Origin: an uncultured Anaerococcus sp. | GTDB lineage: Bacteria > Bacillota > Clostridia > Tissierellales > Peptoniphilaceae | DNA length: 64,000 nucleotides | Direction: 5' to 3' | NCBI RefSeq assembly: GCF_943912825.1 | Contig: NZ_CALTUX010000002.1 | Location: forward strand, 1-64,000 | Part shown: positions 15,861-24,701 of the stretch, piece after piece | How the letters are laid out: each line of letters opens with the position of its first letter | Position numbering within the stretch: the stretch's first letter is position 1 | Position numbers and translations under genes: made by a program | The notes under the pieces: model-generated | What the model was told of the DNA's origin: nothing | Database searches by the model: none | What the model saw: only the letters and a program-made list of their open reading frames with translations

Positions 15861-17009
15861 ATGAAAATTTTATTTTACTTAGCAGGATTTGCCTTGTTTT
15901 ATGCGATGATAGGCTATCCGCTTACCCTTTTGATTTTAGGTAAGCTTATCAAAAGGGAAAATGAACAAGATTATTCTATAAAACCCAGCGTATCGGTGAT
16001 TATTTCTGCCTACAACGAAGAGGATGTTATAGAAAAAAAGCTTGAAAATATAATTCAAACCGACTATCTATCTTATGAGGTAATAATTGCCAATGACTCA
16101 TCTACAGATAGGACAGTTGAACTTTGTGAGAAATTTATTAAAGAAAACCCTGACTATGATATCAGGGTAAATACAGTCAAAAACCACCTGGGCAAGACCA
16201 ATGCCCAAAATGAGGCGGTAGAAGTGGCAAAGGGCGAGATTATTGTATTTTCTGATGCCAATTCTATGTTTAAGCCAGATGCCATAAGCGAGCTTGTGTC
16301 ATATTTTGTAGATGATGATATAGAATATGTGTGTGGGTCTTTGATTTATCATGAAGATGATGAAATCTCATCGGTTGTAGCAGAAAACACCTATTGGAAT
16401 TTTGAGCTTAAGATGAGAAAGATTGAATCTAATATAAAGACCATAACCAATGGTAACGGGGCAATTTATGCTGTAAGAAAAAAGGACTATAGGCACATTG
16501 ACCTAGTCAATAGCCACGACTACGAGCTTCCTTTATATGCAGCCCTAAATCACAAGAGAGCCCTTTATAATCCGAAGGCTGTGGCCTTTGAAAAGGCAGG
16601 CCAGACTACAGCGGATGAATTTAAGAGAAAGGTCAGGATGCAAAGAAGAATCCTTACCAACATATTTACCAACCTTAAGAGGCTAAATATATTTGAGTAT
16701 GGGTGGTTTTCATTTTTTACCTTCAACCACAAGACCCTAAGGTATTTGCAGGCCTTCTTTCATATAGTCTTGCTCATAACAAACTTCTTCCTCCTAGGAG
16801 AAGGAGTCTTTTACGGGTCATTTTTCATGATGCAAATATTCTTCTATGCCCTAGCGATAATTGGCCAATTATCAGGGGCTAAGAGCAAAATATTCTATTT
16901 CCCAAGATATTATTGTGCCATGATGCTTGCCCAATTGATAGGCGGCTATAGGGAGCTAAGAGGCTATTCTAAGCCAACTTGGGAAAAGGCGGAGACAACT
17001 AGAAAATAA
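15861..17009 (+). CDS. Membrane glycosyltransferase, family 2
   Basis: 382 residues. An N-terminal membrane segment, then a GT-A domain: VSVIISAYNEEDVIEKKLENI (near residue 48), ANDSSTDRT, FSDANSM (DxN in place of DxD), the SHDYELPL acceptor-site region and QRRILTNI, the counterpart of QxxRW. Three or more membrane segments close the protein. This is the layout of processive synthases such as IcaA/HasA, so it may both polymerise and export a chain, but the sugar cannot be inferred. It overlaps the next gene by one base. Confidence 0.85.
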   Translation: MKILFYLAGFALFYAMIGYPLTLLILGKLIKRENEQDYSIKPSVSVIISAYNEEDVIEKKLENIIQTDYLSYEVIIANDSSTDRTVELCEKFIKENPDYDIRVNTVKNHLGKTNAQNEAVEVAKGEIIVFSDANSMFKPDAISELVSYFVDDDIEYVCGSLIYHEDDEISSVVAENTYWNFELKMRKIESNIKTITNGNGAIYAVRKKDYRHIDLVNSHDYELPLYAALNHKRALYNPKAVAFEKAGQTTADEFKRKVRMQRRILTNIFTNLKRLNIFEYGWFSFFTFNHKTLRYLQAFFHIVLLITNFFLLGEGVFYGSFFMMQIFFYALAIIGQLSGAKSKIFYFPRYYCAMMLAQLIGGYRELRGYSKPTWEKAETTRK

Positions 17010-17800
17010 TGAGAGTTGAAGTTTTAATCTCTGCTATGAATGTAGAGAGTATAGATTTTTATAAGAAATTTAACTTAGAGTGTGATGCCCTAATCATAAA
17101 TCAGACAGATCACAACGCCTACGAAGAACTTGTGACAGATGATTTTAAGGTGAGGATGATATCGACAGATACAAGAGGCCTTGCCAGGAGTAGAAATCTT
17201 GGCCTACTTAATTCAAAGGCTGATATAATTATCTTTGCTGATGATGATGAGGTCTTTGAAGAAGGCTACCTAGCTAAGGTTAGGGATGCTTTCATTTCCT
17301 ATCCTGATGTTGATTTTTTTGTCTTTAAGACAATTATTTACCAGGATGGCAAGGAGATAATCAAGGTTAAGGAAAATAAAAAGCTCGGCTTTTATAATTG
17401 CCTAACCTATGGGTCAGTTCACTTTGCCTTTGATAGGAAGGCTGTGGCTAGGAAAAATATTTATCTAAATACAAATTTTGGAGCAGGAACAGAAAATGGA
17501 TCTGGGGAAGATTCGATATTTATCCTAGATTGCATAAGAAGTGGTCTAAAGGCAAGGACAAGCACAGACCTCATAGCCAAGGTCTACAACGATGAATCAA
17601 CTTGGTTTAACGGCTTTAATGAGAAGTTTTTCCTTGACAAGGGAAAGCTTGCAAGAGCTCTATTTCCCAAGGCCTACAGGCTATATATAGAACAATTTAT
17701 AATAAGGCATCCTGAGATGTTAAGGAAAGTAAATAAAAGTGCTGCCCGCAGGCTCATGCTTGAGGGTGCAAGCCAATATGGAGGAGAAGATGGAAAATAA
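17009..17800 (+). CDS. Glycosyltransferase, family 2 (soluble)
   Basis: 263 residues. The N-terminus (MRVEVLISAMN) lacks the standard family 2 opening, but RGLARSRNLGLLNSKADIIIFADDDEVFEEGYL (near residue 52) carries the nucleotide-sugar DDD motif of GT-A enzymes, and GAGTENGSGEDSIFILDCIRSG resembles the acceptor/catalytic segment. No membrane segment. Start overlaps the preceding stop by one base; the Wzz-like gene starts within its last codons, so the operon is translationally coupled. Confidence 0.82.
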   Translation: MRVEVLISAMNVESIDFYKKFNLECDALIINQTDHNAYEELVTDDFKVRMISTDTRGLARSRNLGLLNSKADIIIFADDDEVFEEGYLAKVRDAFISYPDVDFFVFKTIIYQDGKEIIKVKENKKLGFYNCLTYGSVHFAFDRKAVARKNIYLNTNFGAGTENGSGEDSIFILDCIRSGLKARTSTDLIAKVYNDESTWFNGFNEKFFLDKGKLARALFPKAYRLYIEQFIIRHPEMLRKVNKSAARRLMLEGASQYGGEDGK

Positions 17801-18761
17801 AAAATCGATGTTTCAAGCGACTCTGTCATCAATTATAGCAGGAATAATTGTGGCAATGCTTGTATATTTTGGCCTAAACTTTGCAGGTTTTAAGGAATAT
17901 AGGGCAAGCGCTAAGCTTGTAACTACATCTGTAGAAAACCTAAATGATACAAATTCTGCAGGAGAATTTGCAGGAGTAATTAATTCTAATGCTATAAAAC
18001 AAAGAACTTTAGACAATCTAAAGATAGGATGGCCTTTATCAAAACTTGATAGCAGGATTAATATCAAGGCTCTTGATAATTCAGCTGTGATTGATATTTC
18101 AGTAAAAGATACCAACAAGCTAAGGGCAGAAGACTTGGCAGATGAATATGCAGACCTTTCAGCAACAGTAATTAACAACATCTACAATACAGGGGCAAGT
18201 GTAATGGAATACTCTTATGGAAATGCCAAGGCTGTTGACAATACCTTATTCTACGCAGCTATAGCAGGTGGTCTTGGATTTTTACTTTACCTATTAGGAT
18301 CGTTTGTATCAGTAAAAAGATATAATTCTAAGCTAAAAGATAAGCAAGGAAATAAGCAAACAAAAGAAAAGAAGAAAAAAGAAAAAAGAGTCAAAAAACA
18401 AGTAGAAAAAAATAAAAAAGAGATTGAAAAACAAGAGGCCGAAGAAATAATCGAAAAAGAAGAGCCTAAAGAAGAGCATAAAGAAGAAATAAAAGAAGAA
18501 GTCAAAGAAGATATCAAGGAAGAGGCCTTCACCCAACCAATCGAAAAAGTAGAAGAGATAGAAGAAGAAGACCTTGGAGAAACTAGGAAAATCGACAGAT
18601 CTGCTATAGATATGGCTAGAGAAGCTGTCGATGCAGCAGAAGAAGAGGAAGAAGAAATAATCCTTGACCCACCTCTAAAAAAAGAAGTAAGTAAAAGCTC
18701 AAGCAAGTTAGAGATCCTAGGCAAGCTTCCTAAGTATAAGAAGGGAGATTTAGATGTTTAG
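17790..18761 (+). CDS. Wzz/CpsC-like polysaccharide chain-length protein with long charged tail
   Basis: 323 residues from ATG 17790, preferred over upstream starts because GGAGGAG lies 5 bp before it. Two membrane segments (about residues 8-28 and 155-180) enclose an extracytoplasmic Wzz-type domain (YRASAKLVTTSVENLND at its start). Unlike typical CpsC/YveK proteins the C-terminal 140 residues are cytoplasmic, rich in K and E, and end in GKLPKYKKGDLDV. This tail could replace part of the kinase-docking function. It overlaps the CpsD-like gene by 8 bp. Confidence 0.8.
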   Translation: MENKKSMFQATLSSIIAGIIVAMLVYFGLNFAGFKEYRASAKLVTTSVENLNDTNSAGEFAGVINSNAIKQRTLDNLKIGWPLSKLDSRINIKALDNSAVIDISVKDTNKLRAEDLADEYADLSATVINNIYNTGASVMEYSYGNAKAVDNTLFYAAIAGGLGFLLYLLGSFVSVKRYNSKLKDKQGNKQTKEKKKKEKRVKKQVEKNKKEIEKQEAEEIIEKEEPKEEHKEEIKEEVKEDIKEEAFTQPIEKVEEIEEEDLGETRKIDRSAIDMAREAVDAAEEEEEEIILDPPLKKEVSKSSSKLEILGKLPKYKKGDLDV

Positions 18762-19410
18762 AAGAAAAAAAGTAGATGAGAGAAAAGAAATCATCCTCCA
18801 AGCCTTTTACAATCTAGAAGATAAAATAACAAGCAAGCTTGATCCTGCAGATGCCATAGTAGCCTTCACTGCAACAGATGATAGGACAAATAAGATGGAA
18901 TCAATCCTAGTGATGGGTGAACACCTAGCTGAAGAAAACGAAAGAATCCTAATCATAGATGCCAACCTAAGGGCTGATGAGCTAGAAGAAATCAAAGGCT
19001 ACTACAACAAGAGAGGCTTTGTAGATTGCCTTTTAGGAGACTATAGCCTTGATGAAGTCGTAGTAAAGGATAATGACAACCTCCACCTACTAATGGCAGG
19101 CAGGGTAACTGACTATGAAGATATGTACCTAGAGCCAGCAGCCATTAGAAATTTCTTTGATGAAGCCATGGTAAAATACGACTATATTTTTGTAAATACC
19201 AAGGAAAACATAGGCATAGCCGAAGCCAACGTATTTTGTGGACTTTCTGATAAGACAGTAATCCTAACAAATGAAGAAGCAACAAGGACCTATCTTCTAG
19301 AAGAATCAGTGGACCAATTAGAAAATTCAGGAGCCAAAATCCTAGGCGTAGTAATAACCGATTATGAATATGGCAAGGATGAATTAGACGACTTATTTGG
19401 AGGCAATTAA
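18754..19410 (+). CDS. CpsD/BY-kinase-like protein lacking the P-loop
   Basis: 218 residues with the fold landmarks of bacterial tyrosine kinases: Walker A' RILIIDANLRA (near residue 70) and a Walker B-like YDYIFVNTKEN (near 146, with N where D is usual). The expected GEGKST is replaced by FTATDDRTNKMES (near residue 38), and there is no C-terminal tyrosine cluster. It is therefore unlikely to phosphorylate, and may act as a structural partner of the Wzz-like protein encoded just upstream. Frame intact, GGGAGA ribosome site inside the upstream gene. Confidence 0.78.
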   Translation: MFRRKKVDERKEIILQAFYNLEDKITSKLDPADAIVAFTATDDRTNKMESILVMGEHLAEENERILIIDANLRADELEEIKGYYNKRGFVDCLLGDYSLDEVVVKDNDNLHLLMAGRVTDYEDMYLEPAAIRNFFDEAMVKYDYIFVNTKENIGIAEANVFCGLSDKTVILTNEEATRTYLLEESVDQLENSGAKILGVVITDYEYGKDELDDLFGGN

Positions 19411-19802
19411 TGAAAAAACTAAAAATACTCTTAGCTTTAGGGCTTGTAATTTTGCTAAGTTCATGCCAGGATGATTCTTATGTATCAGTAAGACATCCAC
19501 AAGGTGAAGAGAACCAAGTTGTAGAAAAAACAAGTCCAGAAGAAAAAAATAAAGAAGAGACCGACCTAGGAAAAGAAGTGAAAGATGAAAAAAACCTAAG
19601 CTCAGACTTAGAAGAGGGTGTAGAAATCATGGTTAAAGACACAGTCAACATGAGACTTGCCCCATCAGAAAACTCAGCAGTAGTAGCTGAAGTAGGACCA
19701 GATGATGAAATCCTAAATCTAGGCGAAACTGAAGGTTGGACAAGAGTAACAGTAAATGGCAAAACAGGTTATATAAGAAATGACCTACTCATCAAAAAAT
19801 AA
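19410..19802 (+). CDS. SH3-domain lipoprotein
   Basis: 130 residues. Lipoprotein signal MKKLKILLALGLVILLSSC with lipobox LSSC (Cys19), a charged linker to about residue 70, then a bacterial SH3 domain (VKDTVNMRLAPSENSAVV ... VNGKTGYIRNDLL). Such domains bind wall components. Last gene of the polysaccharide operon, starting within the stop of the CpsD-like gene, so it may hold the synthase complex near the wall. Confidence 0.85.
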   Translation: MKKLKILLALGLVILLSSCQDDSYVSVRHPQGEENQVVEKTSPEEKNKEETDLGKEVKDEKNLSSDLEEGVEIMVKDTVNMRLAPSENSAVVAEVGPDDEILNLGETEGWTRVTVNGKTGYIRNDLLIKK

Positions 19803-19833
19803 ATAATAAAAAAGGGTACTGGTGCAAAATATT

Positions 19834-19890
19834 AAATTCCTTCCACCACAAGGCCTAGTAAGCTTAAAATTGCTAGGCTAGGAAGGATTT
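19834..19890 (+). terminator. Hairpin after the polysaccharide operon
   Basis: Outer arms 19834-19844 and 19881-19890 (one bulged T), inner CCTAG/CTAGG pairing, A/T-rich edges. Probably the operon terminator, although the T tract is short. Confidence 0.6.
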
Positions 19891-19982
19891 TAAAATTATT
19901 ATAGCTATAAAAAATTATTCTTTGAGCATTAGGCCCTTATTTTTGTATAAAATTATGTTATAATTAAAAGAGAGAGGTTTAA

Positions 19983-20306
19983 ATGCCAATTATATTTTTA
20001 AAAAATATGTTTATGCCAATCTTTGCGGTAACAGCGGTGATAAGCTTAATTAACTTTATAATGGATGGTAAAAAGCTCTATGCCTATATCAGCATTGTGA
20101 CAGCCCTTTTTGCCGCAATTGCCTTAGTTATATCGATAATAAGCCCGGCTAGTGATTTATTTGTGCAATTATATCTATTGTTATTCTTATTATCAATAGC
20201 CCTAGTTATCTTGGCTTTAAAAAAGCAAATCGATGCTTTTACCCTTATCGGTATAATTTTGATGGTCGTGATGTTGTATCTATTACTAAAATTCCCATTG
20301 GTATGA
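19983..20306 (+). CDS. Small integral membrane protein
   Basis: 107 residues, nearly all hydrophobic, with four predicted membrane segments (about 5-27, 33-51, 57-75, 82-104) separated by short basic turns. No recognised family. AGAGAGG ribosome site 6 bp before the ATG; ends 12 bp before the ABC ATPase gene, so probably co-transcribed with the importer operon. Confidence 0.7.
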   Translation: MPIIFLKNMFMPIFAVTAVISLINFIMDGKKLYAYISIVTALFAAIALVISIISPASDLFVQLYLLLFLLSIALVILALKKQIDAFTLIGIILMVVMLYLLLKFPLV

Positions 20307-20317
20307 AAGAGGATTAA

Positions 20318-21388
20318 ATGATTAATATCAAAAATTTAAGAAAAGTTTATGAAAATGGCTATGAAGCCTTAAAATCTGTCAATCTGGATATAGAAGACGG
20401 AGCCCTAGTGACCCTTCTAGGTCCTTCTGGTTGTGGTAAGTCTACAATCCTAAATATTATAGCAGGTATACTTGACCCAACAGAGGGGGATATCCTATTT
20501 GACAGTGATTCGATTGTAAATCTCCACCCAAAAGATCGTGATATAGGAATGGTATTTCAAAATTATGCCCTATATCCACATATGACAGTTCTTGAAAATA
20601 TAATCTTTCCCCTAACTGTAGGTGATAAAAAGATTAAAAAGGATGAGGCGATTAAGAGGGCCCAAAAATATATGGACCTTACCTATATTACAGATATTAA
20701 GGATAAAAAACCTAGCCAAATATCAGGTGGTCAGCAACAAAGGGTGGCAATAGCTAGAGCCCTAGTCAAAAATCCAAAGACCCTGCTTTTAGATGAGCCC
20801 CTAAGTAACCTTGATGCAAGGCTAAGGCTATCTATCAGGGAAGAGATTAGAAATATAGTAAAGTCTGTAGGAGTTACGACAATATTTGTAACCCACGACC
20901 AAGAAGAAGCCCTATCAATTAGTGATTACATAGCCCTAATGGATAAGGGAGTCATCCAACAATTTGATAAACCACAAAACCTATACTTAGAGCCTGCAAA
21001 CCTCTTTGTAGCCAAATTTATAGGTAATCCTATCATAAATATCTATGAGCTTGACAATACCAAAGATTCTATAAGCAGAGACAACCTATTCTTAGATAAG
21101 TCAAAGCTTATCGAAGATAGGAAAAAGGCAGACCTTGATAAGGATACCTACCTAGTTGGAATTAGGCCTGAGCATTTCAAGCTTGATCCAAACGGGGACT
21201 TAGAGATAGAAGTAGAAACTAGAGAGATGATAGGTCGCTATATGATCTTGCATTTTACTATCCTAGGCCAAGCATCAAGGATGGTTGTTGACTCAGCCCT
21301 TGAAATAAAAGAAGGGGAAAAGATTAGAATTTCAATTGACCATAAGGCAATCTATTTATTTGAAGAAGATGGAAAGAGAGTCTACTAA
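20318..21388 (+). CDS. ugpC: ABC importer ATPase, UgpC/MsmK type
   Basis: 356 residues. Walker A GPSGCGKST (near residue 36), Q-loop FQNYALYPHMTVLENI, signature SGGQQQRVAIARAL, Walker B LLLDEPLSNLD, switch His in THDQEEA, then a C-terminal OB-type regulatory domain from about residue 240. This family energises CUT1 importers for sugars or glycerol-3-phosphate. Overlaps the next permease by one base. Confidence 0.9.
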   Translation: MINIKNLRKVYENGYEALKSVNLDIEDGALVTLLGPSGCGKSTILNIIAGILDPTEGDILFDSDSIVNLHPKDRDIGMVFQNYALYPHMTVLENIIFPLTVGDKKIKKDEAIKRAQKYMDLTYITDIKDKKPSQISGGQQQRVAIARALVKNPKTLLLDEPLSNLDARLRLSIREEIRNIVKSVGVTTIFVTHDQEEALSISDYIALMDKGVIQQFDKPQNLYLEPANLFVAKFIGNPIINIYELDNTKDSISRDNLFLDKSKLIEDRKKADLDKDTYLVGIRPEHFKLDPNGDLEIEVETREMIGRYMILHFTILGQASRMVVDSALEIKEGEKIRISIDHKAIYLFEEDGKRVY

Positions 21389-22272
21389 TGAAAAAGAAGT
21401 CCTTCTACAGGGCAGAAAAAACCAACAAGGCTTGGTTATACTTACTTCCTGCCTTATTCTTTATACTGGTATTTAACGTATATCCACTGATTAGAACCTT
21501 TTACATGTCTGTTCACAACAACAACATCATGAATCCAACCTATGTTGGCTTTCAAAATTTCCCTATAGTCCTAAATGACAAGCTCTTTAGGCTAGCGATG
21601 AAAAATACCTTGATTTATTCGGTCACAGTCGTGCCTTTGTCTATAATCATTTCCATGTTTATAGCCCTAATTCTAAATGAGAAAATCAAGGGTGATAAGT
21701 TTTTTGAGACCATATTTTTCATCCCTTACTTAACAAGTGTAATAGCTGTAGGTATCGTATTTAGGTATTTATTTAATGGCAAATATGGTTTTATAAATCA
21801 CATGCTATCCTTTGTGGGGGTCGGTCCAATAGATTTTTTAAATAATCCTGATTACAACATGCTAGCAGCCATTATCTTTGGTGTGTGGAATGCCCTAGCC
21901 TTTAATATAATCGTAATCTTATCAGGCCTAAGGGGCATAGATGAATCTTATTATAAGATAGCAGACACCTTTGGAGCAAGCAGCTGGGAGCAATTTAAAA
22001 AGATAACCCTCCCACAGCTAACAAGCATAATAACATTTTTGTTTTTGACAAGTTTTATAGCAACCTTTAAGGTCTACAACCAGATCTTTGCCCTCTTTAA
22101 CGGCAAGGCGGGTGTAGGAAATAGGCTGATGACAGCAGTCTTTTATATCTACAGGAAGTTTTATGTGGAATATAGGTACGGCCAGGCCATGGCAGCAGCA
22201 GTCCTACTCTTCCTCTTCCTACTAGTCCTAACCTTCGCTCAAAGAAAAATAATAAAGATAATATCAAGGTAG
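21388..22272 (+). CDS. ABC importer permease (UgpA/MalF type)
   Basis: 294 residues, six membrane segments, starting AWLYLLPALFFILVFNVYPLIRTFYMS. The EAA loop contacting the ATPase is DTFGASSWEQFKKITLPQL (around residue 190). Typical for the first permease of CUT1 systems such as Ugp. Substrate not decided by sequence. Overlaps ugpC and is followed 6 bp later by the second permease. Confidence 0.9.
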   Translation: MKKKSFYRAEKTNKAWLYLLPALFFILVFNVYPLIRTFYMSVHNNNIMNPTYVGFQNFPIVLNDKLFRLAMKNTLIYSVTVVPLSIIISMFIALILNEKIKGDKFFETIFFIPYLTSVIAVGIVFRYLFNGKYGFINHMLSFVGVGPIDFLNNPDYNMLAAIIFGVWNALAFNIIVILSGLRGIDESYYKIADTFGASSWEQFKKITLPQLTSIITFLFLTSFIATFKVYNQIFALFNGKAGVGNRLMTAVFYIYRKFYVEYRYGQAMAAAVLLFLFLLVLTFAQRKIIKIISR

Positions 22273-22278
22273 GTTAAA

Positions 22279-23097
22279 ATGAGAAAAGTATTAAAAGTTC
22301 TATCATTCATATTCATAATAATAATGGCAGCTATAACCCTCTTCCCATTTTTGTACATGATATCATCATCCCTAATGAGCTTTGGAGAGGTAACACAGAT
22401 TCCGCCTAAGCTTTTGCCAAAGGCCCCACAATTTAATAACTATGTAGAGGCCATGAAGGCGGCACCTTTTGCAAGATATTTTGTAAATACAGTATTCGTA
22501 TCCCTAATAAATACAATGGGAACCCTAATTACAACAACCCTTGCAGCCTTCGCCCTAAATTTCCTAAACTTTAAGGGAAAGACAGTCTTACAAAATTTCA
22601 TGCTAGCCCTACTAATGGTTCCTTTTGAAATAATAATCTTTACCAACTATTCAACCATAGCCAAGCTAGGTCTACTTGATACCTACACAGCACTAATAAT
22701 CCCATTTTTGGCATCAGTATTTTATATATTCTACCTAAAAGAATTTTTAAAATCTGTCCCAATGGAATTTTATAATGCGGCCAAGGTAGATGGGGCAAGC
22801 GACTTTGAATTTATAAGAAGGGTCATGATTCCAATGTGCAAGCAAAACCTATTTACCATAGGTCTGCTCAATTTCATCACAGGTTGGAACTCATTCTTAT
22901 GGCCAATCCTTGTCACAAATACAACAAAGATGAGGCTAATATCAAACGGTCTTTCATCATTTGCAACAGAAGCTGGTCAATTAATCCACCTACAAATGGC
23001 AGCATCAACCATTACAATTTTGCCAATCCTAATACTCTACTTTATCTTCAGGAAGCAAATCTTAAGGGGAGTATCATTTGGAGGAATCAAAGGTTAA
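22279..23097 (+). CDS. ABC importer permease (UgpE/MalG type)
   Basis: 272 residues, six membrane segments, opening with ITLFPFLYMISSSLMSFGEVTQIPPKLLP, the usual second-permease start. EAA loop AAKVDGASDFEFIRRVMIPMC (around residue 165), ending FIFRKQILRGVSFGGIKG as in MalG/UgpE homologues. Forms the channel with the preceding permease. Confidence 0.9.
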   Translation: MRKVLKVLSFIFIIIMAAITLFPFLYMISSSLMSFGEVTQIPPKLLPKAPQFNNYVEAMKAAPFARYFVNTVFVSLINTMGTLITTTLAAFALNFLNFKGKTVLQNFMLALLMVPFEIIIFTNYSTIAKLGLLDTYTALIIPFLASVFYIFYLKEFLKSVPMEFYNAAKVDGASDFEFIRRVMIPMCKQNLFTIGLLNFITGWNSFLWPILVTNTTKMRLISNGLSSFATEAGQLIHLQMAASTITILPILILYFIFRKQILRGVSFGGIKG

Positions 23098-23143
23098 TCT
23101 TGAAAAAAAATCATAGAGAGGTATATATTTAATGTAAGAAATT

Positions 23144-23159
23144 GGCTAAGAAATTAGCC
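23144..23159 (+). promoter_or_regulatory. Hairpin between the permease and binding-protein genes
   Basis: GGCTAA-GAAA-TTAGCC: 6-bp stem with a GNRA tetraloop. No T run follows, so it is not a terminator. A stable intercistronic hairpin is a plausible processing or stability element giving excess binding protein over permease, as known for other importers. Confidence 0.5.
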
Positions 23160-23197
23160 GGGAAGCACCTTAAAAAAAGGAGAAATAAGGGGTAAAA

Positions 23198-24505
23198 ATG
23201 AAAAAGAAATTATCATTATTAGCAGCACTTGTTCTTAGTCTTGGAGTATTTTCAGCATGTGGATCTACATCAAACGAAGCTCCAAAAGAAGAGACAAAGG
23301 TAGAAGAATCTGAAAAAGCACAAGATTCTAAAGAAGAAAAGGCAGAACCTGCCAAAGAAGGCCAAACAGAAATCAAATTCTGGCATGCAATGGGTGGCGG
23401 TCAAGGTGAAGCTCTAGAAGCAGTTGTAGCTGACTTTGAAAAAGAAAACCCAGACATAAAAGTAACACTTCAACACCAAGGTGGATATGGTGATCTTAAC
23501 CAAATCCTAGTTGCAACAATGCAATCACCTAAAGACCTTCCAACCATAACCCAAGCTTATCCTGACTGGATGCTACAATTTAGCGAAGCAGGCATGGTAG
23601 CAGACCTAACAGATAGGGTAAAAGGCGAAGAAGGAATTGAAGATTATGATGACATCTTTGAAGGTGTAAGAAATGAAATCGAACAAGATGGCAAAATCAT
23701 CGGTCTTCCATTTAACAAATCAACAGAAGTTCTTTGGTACAATAAAGACATCTTTGATGAACTAAAATTAGAAAACCCAACAAACTTTGAAGAGCTAAAA
23801 GAAGTAGCAAAGAAAATCAAAGAAGAAAAAGGCATTCCAGCTTTCGGTTGGGACTCTCTATCAAACTTCTACGTAACCTACCTTAAAAACAAAGGCATAG
23901 ACTTTGGTCCAGACCTAGATGTAACAAGCCCTGAATCAATCGAAGCAGTTAATTACTACCTAGATGGTATAAAAGAAGGCTACTTCAGAATAGCAGGAAC
24001 AGACCAATACCTATCAGGTCCATTCTCAAATGAGCAATTAGCAGGTTATATCGGTTCAAATGCTGGTGAAGTATATGTAAAAGAAGGTGTAGAAGATAAA
24101 TTCACCTACGATGTAATGCCATATCCAGCAGAAAAAGCTGTACAACAAGGTACAAACGTATATATGTTTGAAGGTGCGAGTGATGAAGAAAAAGACGCAG
24201 CATTCAAATTTATTAAATACCTAGCAAGCAAAGAAGCACAAATTAAATTTGGTCTAGCAACAGGCTACATGCCAGCTAGAAAGAGCGCTGTAGAAAGCGA
24301 TGAATACAAAAATTCAGAGTCAAAAATAGCACCAATCCTAGCACCAGCAAGTGAGAAATTATTCTCAAGACCACTTGTACCAGGCAGCCAACAAGCCTAC
24401 AACGACATAGCAACAAAATTAGAAGAAATCCTATCAAACCCAGATGCTGACGTAAAAGCAGAAATGGAAGCATTCAAAGGTCAATTCGAAGCAGATTTCC
24501 AATAA
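23198..24505 (+). CDS. Substrate-binding lipoprotein (UgpB-like)
   Basis: 435 residues. Signal MKKKLSLLAALVLSLGVFSAC with lipobox FSAC (Cys21), an acidic linker to about residue 55, then a type 1/CUT1 binding fold: EIKFWHAMGGGQGEALEAVVADFEKENPDIKV, LPFNKSTEVLWYNKDIFDELKL and GWDSL. The PFNKSTxVLWYNKD segment is the feature that most recalls UgpB, which binds glycerol-3-phosphate or glycerophosphodiesters; a sugar ligand is possible. AAAGGAG ribosome site; terminator just downstream. Last gene of the importer operon. Confidence 0.85.
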   Translation: MKKKLSLLAALVLSLGVFSACGSTSNEAPKEETKVEESEKAQDSKEEKAEPAKEGQTEIKFWHAMGGGQGEALEAVVADFEKENPDIKVTLQHQGGYGDLNQILVATMQSPKDLPTITQAYPDWMLQFSEAGMVADLTDRVKGEEGIEDYDDIFEGVRNEIEQDGKIIGLPFNKSTEVLWYNKDIFDELKLENPTNFEELKEVAKKIKEEKGIPAFGWDSLSNFYVTYLKNKGIDFGPDLDVTSPESIEAVNYYLDGIKEGYFRIAGTDQYLSGPFSNEQLAGYIGSNAGEVYVKEGVEDKFTYDVMPYPAEKAVQQGTNVYMFEGASDEEKDAAFKFIKYLASKEAQIKFGLATGYMPARKSAVESDEYKNSESKIAPILAPASEKLFSRPLVPGSQQAYNDIATKLEEILSNPDADVKAEMEAFKGQFEADFQ

Positions 24506-24514
24506 TAAAATAAG

Positions 24515-24540
24515 GACCAGCGACCAGCTGGTCTTTTTTT
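24515..24540 (+). terminator. Importer operon terminator
   Basis: GACCAGC (24515-24521), loop GACCA, GCTGGTC (24527-24533), then seven T. Confidence 0.9.
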
Positions 24541-24592
24541 GATAAAGATTGATAAAAATCTAACAATATTAGCCGAAAATGAAAAATCGTGT

Positions 24593-24598
24593 TATAAT
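24593..24598 (+). promoter_or_regulatory. -10 element of the arcA promoter
   Basis: TATAAT about 100 bp before the arcA ATG. The -35 is weak (TTAGCC at 24569-24574, 18-bp spacer), so activation by a regulator is possible. It places transcription start near 24605, upstream of the leader hairpin. Confidence 0.55.
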
Positions 24599-24642
24599 AT
24601 AGGTAGAAAATTAAAGATATCGGCTTATACCGGTTGATAATA

Positions 24643-24680
24643 GGGACTTTTGTAGGTTTTGCTACAATAGTCCCTTTTTT
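24643..24680 (+). terminator. Leader terminator/attenuator upstream of arcA
   Basis: GGGACT (24643-24648)/AGTCCC (24669-24674) extended by 6 more pairs with one T-T mismatch, loop GTTTTG, then six T. The importer operon has its own terminator at 24515-24540 and a -10 lies between, so this one sits in the arcA 5' leader and could be an attenuator. Confidence 0.7.
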
Positions 24681-24701
24681 AAAAAATATTTTGGAGGATT
24701 T

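Noticed and set aside
22836..23132. Plus-strand 98-codon frame overlapping the second permease gene
   Set aside because: Entirely inside the permease in another frame for most of its length, no ribosome site, composition not protein-like.
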